A stretch of DNA of 21,834 nt from Candidatus Phascolarctobacterium caballi (lineage in GTDB: Bacteria; Bacillota; Negativicutes; Acidaminococcales; Acidaminococcaceae). The position numbers and the translations under genes are program-made. The stretch covers positions 1 through 21,834 of the forward strand of contig JAGHTS010000111.1 of the NCBI GenBank assembly GCA_018065225.1, given 5' to 3'. The notes beneath the pieces were generated by a model. That model made no database searches and was not told the DNA's origin. It saw only the letters and a program-made list of their open reading frames with translations. Shown here one piece after another: positions 8,126-15,717 of the stretch (the first letter of the stretch is position 1; the number at the start of each line of letters is the position of its first letter).

Positions 8126-8872
8126 ATGTTTGCAGATTTGAAAGGGAAAAAAATACTTGTTACCGGTGCGTGCGGCAGTATTGGTTCTGTTGTTGCTAAA
8201 ACTTTGTCTTGTGAAGGGGCTTTGGTTGTGGCATTTGATTTGAGCGAAGAAAAACTTAATCAAATGCAGCAACAAAATGGTTTTTATTTGTACAAGGGTT
8301 TAGACCTGACGGACAGCAATGCTATTGCTGAAGCATTAAAACAGGTAACAGCAGATGGTATAAAATTCAGTGGACTGGTTCATTGTGCAGGTGGTGGGAA
8401 AACATTACCATTGCGTGCTTTGAAGAAAAAGCATTTGTTGGAAGCAATGCAAATCAACTTTTTTGCTTTTGTGGATTTGGTTAAACAGATAACAAATAAG
8501 AAGTATTTTTCTGATGCTGGCGGCAGTATAATAGGTTTTTCTTCTTATGCGGCAATGGACGGAGAAATGGGGCAGACCGCTTATTCAGCGGCTAAAGCGG
8601 CTGTTGATGCTGCGGTGCGTACTTTGAGTTATGAATTAGCAATGAAAAATATCCGTATTAATTCTGTTCGTCCGGGAATGATTGCAAGTAATGCGGTTGA
8701 TAAAATGGCAGATGATATTGGTCAAGAAGAATTTGCCAAACAAGTTGGTAAACAATTATTGGGTTTGGGAATACCACAGGATGTGGCGAATTTATGTGCA
8801 TTTTTAATAAGTGATGCGGGAAGATTTATGACTGGAAGAAATGTGTATTTGGATGGTGGTAGATTTAAATGA
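8126..8872 (+). CDS. SDR-family reductase (FabG-like) 1
   Basis: A 248-residue short-chain dehydrogenase/reductase. The cofactor motif TGACGSIG occupies residues 13-20, HCAGGG marks the NNAG-equivalent strand, and the active site is Ser-x(n)-Tyr153-x3-Lys157 (YSAAK) after GFSSYAAMDG. RINSVRPGMI and the C-terminal FMTGRNVYLDGG are typical of the FabG type. Cysteine in TGACGSIG is a variation on the usual TGxxxGIG. Its neighbours make reduction of a 3-oxoacyl group on the preceding carrier protein the likely role. Reduction of a keto sugar is the main alternative, because SDRs also serve nucleotide-sugar pathways. The stop overlaps the next start as ATGA. Confidence 0.85.
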   Translation: MFADLKGKKILVTGACGSIGSVVAKTLSCEGALVVAFDLSEEKLNQMQQQNGFYLYKGLDLTDSNAIAEALKQVTADGIKFSGLVHCAGGGKTLPLRALKKKHLLEAMQINFFAFVDLVKQITNKKYFSDAGGSIIGFSSYAAMDGEMGQTAYSAAKAAVDAAVRTLSYELAMKNIRINSVRPGMIASNAVDKMADDIGQEEFAKQVGKQLLGLGIPQDVANLCAFLISDAGRFMTGRNVYLDGGRFK

Positions 8873-10395
8873 TTAAAAACGTTCTTGAGTATTTTGAACA
8901 AACTCTATTGACGAAAAAAGACAAGGTGGCGGTTGTTGACGATCAACGACAGATTTCTTTTGGTGATATGGCAGGTCAGGCATGGTCTGTTGGCACACAT
9001 TTGTTGCAATCTGGAGTTGGCATCAAACATCCTGTTGCTGTGTTTTTGCCAAAGAGTATAGAAAGCATTGTTGCCGATGTGGGAATTATTTACAGCGGCA
9101 ATGCTTATATGAATTTGGATGTCAAAACTCCTTTGGCACGCATTTCCAATATTTTGCAATTAGTTGAGCCGGCCTTTGTGATAACTGATAAGAAGTTTGT
9201 TGGCAAATTAGGTGAGATTTTTGATAAAAACAAAATACTTTTGATTGAGAATTTGATTGTAGCGGAAAACAAACATGATTTGCTTTTGCAAAATCTTGAA
9301 AAGGTTATAGACACCGACCCATTGTGTTTAATAAATACCAGTGGTTCTACTGGCACGCCAAAGAGTGTGGTGCTTAATCACAAAAGTTTTATTGATTATA
9401 CAACATGGGCGATCACTGCAACAGGGTTGAGGGATGACGAAGTGTTTGGTAGTTTGGCACCTATTGTGTTTGACCATTCCAGTTATGAATTGTGTTTGTT
9501 AATGGTTCATGGCTGTACTATGGTTATTATTCCCGAAACATACACAATTTTCCCAACTAAATTAGTTCAATATTGTGCAGAAATGCACATAACTTATATT
9601 TTTTGGGTGCCCACCATTATGGTGAACATTGCCAATATGGATTTGTTGTCAAGAATTCCTTGGCCGGAATTGCGTATGGTTTGGTTTGCTGGTGAAGTGT
9701 TTCCAACCAAGCAATTTAATTATTGGCGCAGACATTTTCCAAATGCCAAATTTGTTAATCTGTATGGACCGACAGAAATAACTGTAGATTGCACTTATTA
9801 TATTGTGAACAGAGATATTCCTGACAATGAGCCTATTCCAATTGGTTATCCATGCCGTAATACAGATATTCTTATTTTGGATGCGGATAATAAATTGGTT
9901 ACAGAAAAGAATATTGAAGGCGAATTGTGTGTGCGTGGAACATCACTTGCTATGGGGTATTACAACAATCCTGAAAAGACAGCCGCAGCATTTGTACAAA
10001 ATCCTTTGAATAAATCTTATCCTGAGTTAATTTATCGTACGGGTGATGTGGTATATGTTAATGATTTAGGAGAGATAGTATATAAGGGTCGTAATGATAG
10101 TTTGATTAAACATATGGGGAAACGTATTGAATTAGGTGAAATTGAACATGTTATTGTCAACACTTTGCAGTTAGTTAAAAATGGTTGTGCGGTGTATGAT
10201 TATGGAAAGAAGGAAATAGTATTTTTTTACGAGGCAGATTCAGAAATAACTGTTGCAGATTTGCGTAAACAAATTGGTACGACTTTACCTGCATATATGG
10301 TACCCACAAGGTATGTTTATCAACAACTTTTGCCACGCAATACAAATGGGAAAATTGACAGATTGAAATTGAAAGAGAGCATAAATAATGTTTGA
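8869..10395 (+). CDS. Stand-alone adenylation enzyme (AMP-binding, DltA/NRPS A-domain-like)
   Basis: A 508-residue adenylate-forming enzyme without condensation or carrier domain. It activates a carboxylic acid as acyl-AMP and should load it on a separate carrier protein. Core motifs are all present: A3 P-loop NTSGSTGTPKS (Lys165), A4 VFDHSSYE with Asp202, A5 NLYGPTE (residues 297-303), A7 YRTGDVVY, A8 GRNDSLIKHMGKRIELGEIE, and A10 NTNGKIDR with the adenylation lysine Lys495. Asp202 is at the position that holds the alpha-amino group in amino-acid-activating A domains, so an amino acid is the favoured substrate. A DltC-like carrier lies two genes downstream and is the natural partner. No dltB or dltD is near, so this is not the teichoic-acid D-alanylation system. 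Confidence 0.85.
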   Translation: MIKNVLEYFEQTLLTKKDKVAVVDDQRQISFGDMAGQAWSVGTHLLQSGVGIKHPVAVFLPKSIESIVADVGIIYSGNAYMNLDVKTPLARISNILQLVEPAFVITDKKFVGKLGEIFDKNKILLIENLIVAENKHDLLLQNLEKVIDTDPLCLINTSGSTGTPKSVVLNHKSFIDYTTWAITATGLRDDEVFGSLAPIVFDHSSYELCLLMVHGCTMVIIPETYTIFPTKLVQYCAEMHITYIFWVPTIMVNIANMDLLSRIPWPELRMVWFAGEVFPTKQFNYWRRHFPNAKFVNLYGPTEITVDCTYYIVNRDIPDNEPIPIGYPCRNTDILILDADNKLVTEKNIEGELCVRGTSLAMGYYNNPEKTAAAFVQNPLNKSYPELIYRTGDVVYVNDLGEIVYKGRNDSLIKHMGKRIELGEIEHVIVNTLQLVKNGCAVYDYGKKEIVFFYEADSEITVADLRKQIGTTLPAYMVPTRYVYQQLLPRNTNGKIDRLKLKESINNV

Positions 10396-11218
10396 TAAGG
10401 TTGAGTTTTTAACTCGGGTGAACAATATCAGACGTAAAAACCGTAAGGCATTATCAAATTATTATTTACCCCCTGTTGAATTGGCAGTAGTGGCAGATGA
10501 GCAGGATTCAGAATTGTTGTTTAATGATAATGCGGTCGTTTTGTCCCGTAATGATAATGGAGTCAGTCGGGTGTATTTTTATCTTGTGGACGATAGTAAG
10601 AAAGAAGATTTAAAGGAACTTGTTGATATGTTGAAAATTAAAAAACCTTTTGTTGTGGAATATATCGTTAAAGGGAAAATTTTAGAAAGTACGAGGAAAG
10701 TTTTTGTAGATTGTGGATTTAAGCACTATACTGTAATGAATCAATGGGTCACAAATTGTTTTACTAACATAATTGATAGTAGTCAATTATGTAAAAATTT
10801 TCTTGATGATGGTGAATATATTGATTGTGCAAAAGACGGGGATTGTTATCAAATTCAAAAAATATTGTTAAATACTTTTGATCCATTGATTTCACATTTA
10901 CCAACAGATAAGCACCTGCGAGAATTGATAAATAGCGGTTTGGTATATTGCTTGTATAAGAATGATGTTGTAGTGGCAATCGAATGTTATGAAACAGTGG
11001 GGAATCAAGTGATGTATGGATATCAGGCCGCAGTTGTAGATGAGTTTAGAAATACAGGGATTGGTATGGTACTACATTATTACTCTATCAATTGTTTGTG
11101 CAGGGATAAGAAATATAATTGTTGGGTTGAGGATGGAAATAAATCGGCAGAACGAATGCATAAACATGTTGGATTATCGAAAAATGGATTAAAGACATAT
11201 GTTTTTGTAAAGGAGTAA
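10388..11218 (+). CDS. GNAT-like protein, possible acyl or aminoacyl transferase
   Basis: A 276-residue protein whose C-terminal half has a GNAT fold signature. AAVVDEFRNTGIGMVLHYY carries the R/Q-x-x-G-x-G/A acyl-donor loop (Arg221, Gly224, Gly226), followed by a strand, NKSAERMHKHVGL, and a final strand. The N-terminal half (about 130 residues) has no clear motif and may be a degenerate second GNAT repeat. It overlaps the adenylation gene by 8 nt and lies 5 nt before the DltC-like carrier. That position suggests it uses the acyl or aminoacyl group carried there, either transferring it to the sugar or acetylating a carried amino acid. The fold assignment is fairly good, and the reaction is speculative. 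Confidence 0.6.
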   Translation: MFDKVEFLTRVNNIRRKNRKALSNYYLPPVELAVVADEQDSELLFNDNAVVLSRNDNGVSRVYFYLVDDSKKEDLKELVDMLKIKKPFVVEYIVKGKILESTRKVFVDCGFKHYTVMNQWVTNCFTNIIDSSQLCKNFLDDGEYIDCAKDGDCYQIQKILLNTFDPLISHLPTDKHLRELINSGLVYCLYKNDVVVAIECYETVGNQVMYGYQAAVVDEFRNTGIGMVLHYYSINCLCRDKKYNCWVEDGNKSAERMHKHVGLSKNGLKTYVFVKE

Positions 11219-11223
11219 AAGTT

Positions 11224-11457
11224 ATGGATAAAATTTTAAAAATTTTGAAAGAAATTAAACCGGAAGCAAATTTTGATGTCAGTCAAGATTATATCAATGA
11301 CGGTCTCTTGGACTCTTTTGATATGGTTACTTTAGTCAGTGAGTTGGAAGAAAAGTTTGATATCTTGATTGACGCTTTGGATATTCTTCCGGAAAATTTT
11401 GCCAATGCAAAGACCATTGCAGAGGTTGTTAAGAAAAACGGCGGTAAGGTAGATTGA
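11224..11457 (+). CDS. DltC-like carrier protein (ACP 2)
   Basis: A 77-residue carrier protein with Ser31 in DGLLDSFDMVTLVSELEEKF as the phosphopantetheine site. GLLDSF followed by an acidic helix and EKFDI is closer to the D-alanyl carrier DltC than to the WDSL carriers on either side. It is probably charged by the adenylation enzyme two genes upstream and presented to the KASIII-like enzyme encoded immediately after it, whose TTG start overlaps this stop (TTGA). Having one distinct carrier among three argues that starter loading and chain handling use separate carriers. Confidence 0.85.
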   Translation: MDKILKILKEIKPEANFDVSQDYINDGLLDSFDMVTLVSELEEKFDILIDALDILPENFANAKTIAEVVKKNGGKVD

Positions 11458-12527
11458 AAATAGTTTTTCATCACAAAAAAATAACTGGGCTGTTGAGTGT
11501 TTTGCCGGAGCGGTGTATTAAGTTTGAAGATGAGGTTGATAATTATACTTTTGCGGCAAAGCAAACTTTGCGTTTGCAAAAAGTGATGGGGTATAAGCAA
11601 CATCGCATTGTGAAGGACACCACTGCTACATCTGATTTGTGTTTAGCGGGTATGCGTTACATTTTAGATAAGGGCTGGCTTAAAAAGGAAGAGATTGGCG
11701 GTATTATTATTGCCCGTGCTTATCCTGATTATATGATACCTCCCGTAAGTTCCATTGTGCAGGGCGAGTTAGGTCTCGCTGATGATGTTTTTGTTTTGGA
11801 TATTAGTCAAGGTTGTGCCGGCTTTGTGATGGCATTGGTTGAAGGGTTTATGTTACTTGAGCATTTGCAAAATAGAAAGGTTGTGGTTATTAGTGCAGAC
11901 GTATTGAGCAAGCGTGCTTCAAAACAAGACAGAAATAGCTGGCCTTTGGCTGGCGATGCAGCAGGAATTGCGGTTATTGAAAATTGTGAAGGAGATAATT
12001 CTATTTTTATAGAAGTGTGCAACGATGGCAAACAAAGAAATGCTTTAAGAATTTCTGCGGGTGGTTCTCGGATGCCTTCAACTGTTGAAACAGCAAAGAT
12101 GTTTGATGAAGCCAATGACGGGAATTTGCGTTCTCTTGATAATTTGACTATGCGTGGTACGGATGTTTTTACCTTTATGATGAGCAAAGTTCCGCCTATG
12201 ATTGATGATTTGCTGAAATATGCTGATGTCAGTAAAGAAGATATTAAAGCATTTATTTTGCACCAACCCAACAAATTCATGTTACGTAAATTGGCAGAAA
12301 AAATTGGCGTACCTTATGAAAAAGTACCTATGAATGTGGTAGAGGAGTTTGGTAACTCTTCGGGTGCGTGCGTACCAGTATGCGCAACATATAATTTAGC
12401 AGAGCCATTAAAAAATGAACAACATAAATATTGCATGGCTGCCTTTGGCTCCGGTTTGACTTATGCAGGCATGGTACTTGATATGGGCAAATTAGATTTT
12501 TGCGAAATGATGGTGTCGGAGTTGTAG
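11454..12527 (+). CDS. KASIII-type condensing enzyme (FabH-like) 1
   Basis: A 357-residue thiolase-fold 3-oxoacyl-ACP synthase III-like enzyme. The full triad is visible: Cys121 in ISQGCAGFVMAL, His270 in ILHQPNKFML, and Asn301 in FGNSSGACVPV. An intact triad supports decarboxylative Claisen condensation, though some relatives act as acyltransferases. The start is TTG at 11454, overlapping the carrier stop by 4 nt. Later ATG codons would cut into the first KASIII strand (ITGLLSVLPE). With the DltC-like carrier just upstream and a WDSL carrier just downstream, it may extend the activated starter with a malonyl unit. Housekeeping fabH is unlikely, because none of fabD, fabF or accBC is adjacent. 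Confidence 0.87.
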   Translation: MKIVFHHKKITGLLSVLPERCIKFEDEVDNYTFAAKQTLRLQKVMGYKQHRIVKDTTATSDLCLAGMRYILDKGWLKKEEIGGIIIARAYPDYMIPPVSSIVQGELGLADDVFVLDISQGCAGFVMALVEGFMLLEHLQNRKVVVISADVLSKRASKQDRNSWPLAGDAAGIAVIENCEGDNSIFIEVCNDGKQRNALRISAGGSRMPSTVETAKMFDEANDGNLRSLDNLTMRGTDVFTFMMSKVPPMIDDLLKYADVSKEDIKAFILHQPNKFMLRKLAEKIGVPYEKVPMNVVEEFGNSSGACVPVCATYNLAEPLKNEQHKYCMAAFGSGLTYAGMVLDMGKLDFCEMMVSEL

Positions 12528-12545
12528 TATAATGGGGAGGTTATT

Positions 12546-12755
12546 ATGGAACAATTTTTAGAAAAAATGCAGGATGTACTTGATTGTGAGCAGGAAGTGA
12601 AAATGAATACTGCTTTGGGCAGTATTGAAGAATGGGACTCGTTGGCTTTTGTTTCTTTTATTGCTATGGCAAAAGCGGGTTTTGGTAAAACAGTTAAGCC
12701 GGCAGATGTCCGCAATGCTAAGACCGTTGAGGACTTGTATAATTTGGTAAAATGA
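12546..12755 (+). CDS. Acyl carrier protein 3
   Basis: A 69-residue carrier with Ser32 in EEWDSLAFVSFIAMAK as the phosphopantetheine site. It matches carrier 1 (7903-8124) in EWDSLA, SF-AM, FGK, VR and the C-terminal KTV-DL-NL-VK pattern, so the two look like duplicates. A GGGAGG ribosome binding site precedes the ATG by about 8 nt. The stop overlaps the next SDR start as ATGA, repeating the carrier-then-SDR order seen at 7903-8872. Confidence 0.87.
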   Translation: MEQFLEKMQDVLDCEQEVKMNTALGSIEEWDSLAFVSFIAMAKAGFGKTVKPADVRNAKTVEDLYNLVK

Positions 12756-13495
12756 GTAAAGTTCAGTTTGATTTTACAAATGAAAATTTTGTTGTTACTG
12801 GTGCTTCGTCTGGAATGGGAAAACAGATTGCCGTTGAACTTGCAGAGGCAGGGGCAAAAGTATTGGCTATTGCCCGCAGGGAGAATGAGTTGTCGGCATT
12901 GCATAATCAATATCCTAATATCATTCCCAGTATGGTGGATGTTTGCGATTATGCCACAATGGAAAACGTAATCAATAACTTTGTTAAGCAGTATGGCAAA
13001 CTTAATGGCGGAATTTATGCGGCGGGGATTACAGGACTGACTCCGTTGAGGTCATACGACGAAAAGGAAGTACAGCAAATTATAGATATAAGTTTTATCG
13101 CAGGTGCAAAGTTCATGCAAATAACTTCAAAAAAGAAAAATAGTGTGGACGGTGCATCTTTCGTATGGTTTTCCTCAGAGTGCGCGCGCGGGGTTGCTTC
13201 AGGGCTTTTTGCGTATGCAGGGACTAAGGCGGCTTGCGAAGTGGCGGCACGCACTTTTGCTAAAGAATTAGCAAGTCGTAAAATTCGTGTTAATACGGTT
13301 AGCCCAGGATGGGTTAAAACCAATATGACTAAAAATTTGGGTGATACGCATAATATGGAAGAAATAGCTAAAGAAAGCTTATTTGGTTTTGGTGAAGCGC
13401 AAGATGTAAGCGGTATGGTTCTGTTCTTATTGAGTGATAGGGCAAAATGGATTACGGGAACGAATATTTCTGTAGCCGGAGGATTTGGAATTTAA
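12752..13495 (+). CDS. SDR-family reductase (FabG-like) 2
   Basis: A 247-residue short-chain dehydrogenase/reductase. The cofactor motif TGASSGMG is at residues 16-23 and is followed by IARRENEL, whose arginines suggest NADPH preference. The NNAG-equivalent is YAAGITG, and the active site is Ser plus Tyr155-x3-Lys159 (YAGTK). IRVNTVSPGWVKTNM and WITGTNISVAGGFGI complete the FabG-like pattern. It forms a tight cassette with carrier 3 (4-nt overlap) and the second KASIII (1-nt overlap, TAATG). Reduction of the 3-oxoacyl product on carrier 3 is the likely job. No dehydratase or enoyl reductase gene follows, so a 3-hydroxyacyl end product is predicted. Confidence 0.87.
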   Translation: MSKVQFDFTNENFVVTGASSGMGKQIAVELAEAGAKVLAIARRENELSALHNQYPNIIPSMVDVCDYATMENVINNFVKQYGKLNGGIYAAGITGLTPLRSYDEKEVQQIIDISFIAGAKFMQITSKKKNSVDGASFVWFSSECARGVASGLFAYAGTKAACEVAARTFAKELASRKIRVNTVSPGWVKTNMTKNLGDTHNMEEIAKESLFGFGEAQDVSGMVLFLLSDRAKWITGTNISVAGGFGI

Positions 13496-14496
13496 TGGGC
13501 AAGGCGTATATCAAGCAAATTGCATATTATGTTCCTGAAAAAGTGGAGTTTAATCCTCAAAACAGGTTGACTAAAAAAACAGGTATTTTGTCACGGCATA
13601 TTTGTGGTGAAAATGAAATTGCTTCTGATTTGGCAATTAAGGCTTGTGAAAAATTATTTCTTAAAGGTGTTGATAAAGCAAAGGTAGAATATCTTTTGTA
13701 TTGCACTCAGTCACCTGATTATTTTTTACCTACCACCGCTTGTATTTTGCAGGGCAAATTAAGATTGTCAGAAACTTGTGGGGCAATGGATTTTAATCTT
13801 GGGTGTTCAGGATATATTTACGGTTTAGGTTTGGCGAAAGGTTTAATTGAATCAGGACAAGTTAAAAATGTTTTATTGATAACATCAGAAACATATAGCA
13901 AATATATTAACCCGGAAGATAGCACAGTGAAACCTTTGTTTGGTGATGGGGCAAGTGCTACATTTATTGAGGCGGTTGACACGGATAAAGAGGAGGGTAT
14001 GAATGGCTTTGTTTTTGGCACTCGTGGCAATGGTTATGACAAATTGATTGTACCCGTTGGGGGTATGCGTAACAGGTTTGGTAAAGTAACAATAGAAAAT
14101 TATGAGGGTGTTTTTGGGGCAAAAAGAACAAATTACGATTTATATATGGACGGTGAAGCAATAACAGAATTTGCTATGGATGTTGTGCCAGATTGCGTTG
14201 AGCAAGTTTTGCAAAAGACGGGATTGCGTAAAAATGAGATAGATTATTATGTATTTCATCAGGCAAATAAGTTTATGCTTAATTATTTGCAACAAAGTTG
14301 TGGCTTGGAGGATGAACATTTTTGGAATGATGTTGTTAACTATGGCAATACCGTTTCCAGTTCCGTACCTATTGCATTGTGTGATTTGCTGAAACAAAAA
14401 AAGAATTTGGTATTAAGAAAAGTTTTGCTTTGTGGGTTTGGTGTTGGTTTGTCTTGGGGTGGATGTGTAGTTGGTTTAGAAAGGTATAAGATTTAA
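13495..14496 (+). CDS. KASIII-type condensing enzyme (FabH-like) 2
   Basis: A 333-residue KASIII-like enzyme with Cys104 in FNLGCSGYIYGL, His255 in VFHQANKFML and Asn285 in YGNTVSSSVPIAL. The frame extends 48 nt upstream, but ATG 13495 is preferred. It follows GGAGG/TTTGGA, gives the standard family start (AYIKQIAYYVPE), and forms a TAATG junction with the SDR. The second KASIII in one operon differs from the first around the active site, which suggests a different acyl donor, for example acetyl-CoA starting a short chain while the other uses the adenylated starter. It is the last gene of the operon. No convincing hairpin terminator follows in the 110-nt gap. Confidence 0.87.
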   Translation: MGKAYIKQIAYYVPEKVEFNPQNRLTKKTGILSRHICGENEIASDLAIKACEKLFLKGVDKAKVEYLLYCTQSPDYFLPTTACILQGKLRLSETCGAMDFNLGCSGYIYGLGLAKGLIESGQVKNVLLITSETYSKYINPEDSTVKPLFGDGASATFIEAVDTDKEEGMNGFVFGTRGNGYDKLIVPVGGMRNRFGKVTIENYEGVFGAKRTNYDLYMDGEAITEFAMDVVPDCVEQVLQKTGLRKNEIDYYVFHQANKFMLNYLQQSCGLEDEHFWNDVVNYGNTVSSSVPIALCDLLKQKKNLVLRKVLLCGFGVGLSWGGCVVGLERYKI

Positions 14497-14606
14497 GAAG
14501 AAGAGAAAAGAATAGAAAAGTTTAAGGACATTTCTAATAAAAAGTTAACAGTATGGCTTTGATTTTAATGCTGTAATTTGCGTGTGGTTTATGAAAGGAG
14601 ATATAA

Positions 14607-15587
14607 ATGCGTAGTTTTGCGATTTGGTGTAAAAAAAAGGATAGTTCTTCTCGTAACGATGCATGGAAGGATAAAGTTGATAAAAATCCACAAATTGATG
14701 TACATGTTAATATTTGGAACCAGATTGGCAATCGCGATAGTCAATATTGCTATATTGATTTTGGAATTAAAGTATATGATATTTCACTTATTGATGAGAT
14801 GTTCCTTTATTGTCCGGTAAAATTATCCAAAGATGATGTAAAAGATCTTGGCGGGGTATATGCTAATACGCCTTTGGTGAACTCAATTTTTAATGAAAAT
14901 TATTCTATTGTAGATTCTGGAAGAAAGAGATATCCGGTTAGCGATAAAACAGGAATAAAATTTGTTTGCTATGCTTTAGGGGGACATGAGTATGAAGTTT
15001 TGCCCGACAGTGTGGATAAAGACAATGCTACAATTATCACTTTTTCTACTAAATCATGGCAAAATGAAAGTGATAAAAATCTTGGAAATACATATTATGT
15101 TAGATTCAGGATAAAAATTAATCTTGCAAAAGAAAAATTTATTAAAGAATTGAATACTACAGATAGTGCGTTAAACGATATATTTACTAAAACTGAAATA
15201 ATAGATTTTAGATTGAATGATGTAAGAAGCATGTCTGTTGAAAGGCAGGAACTTTTCGGTAATTGCGACAAATTTGATATAAAATGTGTTCACTGTTTGA
15301 TTATGCGAAGAGCTAGCGACAGAATGTTGGTGGACGGGAAATGTGATTATGGTGTCCGTTTATTAGAAAGTGAAATTTGGAAAGATTATGTGGATAATTT
15401 ATCAACGGAGGTTTTTGCATACCATTTTAAGAAAGATGTTCGTGAAAATATCAAGAAAAATAGCATAGATGTATTTAATGTGCTAGTAAGAGTTCAAAGT
15501 AAAAAAGTTATTAGTAAATGGGTGTATATGTTAATTATTATTGTATTGGGGATAGCTAGCAGTTTAATTGCAAGTTTGATAATATAG
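14607..15587 (+). CDS. Tail-anchored protein of unknown function
   Basis: A 326-residue protein that I do not recognise. The body (residues 1-300) appears soluble and mixed alpha/beta, with FAIWCKKKDSSSRNDAWKDK at the start and a cysteine-containing CVHCLIMRR late. A single hydrophobic helix (from about residue 304, VYMLIIIVLGIASSLIASLI) forms the extreme C-terminus without a positive tail, as in tail-anchored membrane proteins. There is no N-terminal signal. An AAAGGAGAT ribosome binding site lies 6 nt before the ATG, separate from the sugar operon by 110 nt with no clear promoter. The gene sits among accessory genes of likely conflict or stress function, which is only a contextual hint. Confidence 0.65.
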   Translation: MRSFAIWCKKKDSSSRNDAWKDKVDKNPQIDVHVNIWNQIGNRDSQYCYIDFGIKVYDISLIDEMFLYCPVKLSKDDVKDLGGVYANTPLVNSIFNENYSIVDSGRKRYPVSDKTGIKFVCYALGGHEYEVLPDSVDKDNATIITFSTKSWQNESDKNLGNTYYVRFRIKINLAKEKFIKELNTTDSALNDIFTKTEIIDFRLNDVRSMSVERQELFGNCDKFDIKCVHCLIMRRASDRMLVDGKCDYGVRLLESEIWKDYVDNLSTEVFAYHFKKDVRENIKKNSIDVFNVLVRVQSKKVISKWVYMLIIIVLGIASSLIASLII

Positions 15588-15717
15588 TTTAAATGTTTGT
15601 TATTGAGACATTTTTCACTAGGATAAACTATTAAAAATTAGTTAATGATTGTGGAAAGAATGAATGACTAAAGTATAACACGATGACCATGTGTATATGT
15701 AAAACAGGAGGTGTACT

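Noticed and set aside
11807..12280. 157-residue open frame on the minus strand inside the first KASIII
   Set aside because: It is a shadow of a well-supported gene. It has low-complexity composition and no family motif.
13447..13494. Earlier ATG for the second KASIII
   Set aside because: It would overlap 48 nt of the SDR gene. ATG 13495 gives the usual family N-terminus and a TAATG junction.
7903..14496. Housekeeping fatty acid synthesis (fab) cluster
   Set aside because: No fabD, fabF, fabZ, fabI/K or acc genes are present. There are three specialised carriers and an adenylation enzyme, and the cluster is embedded in a sugar operon.
15649..15679. Promoter for the GNAT-PUA gene (TTGTGG and TATAAC)
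   Set aside because: The -10 is acceptable, but the spacer would be 19 nt and the -35 is weak, which is not enough to annotate.
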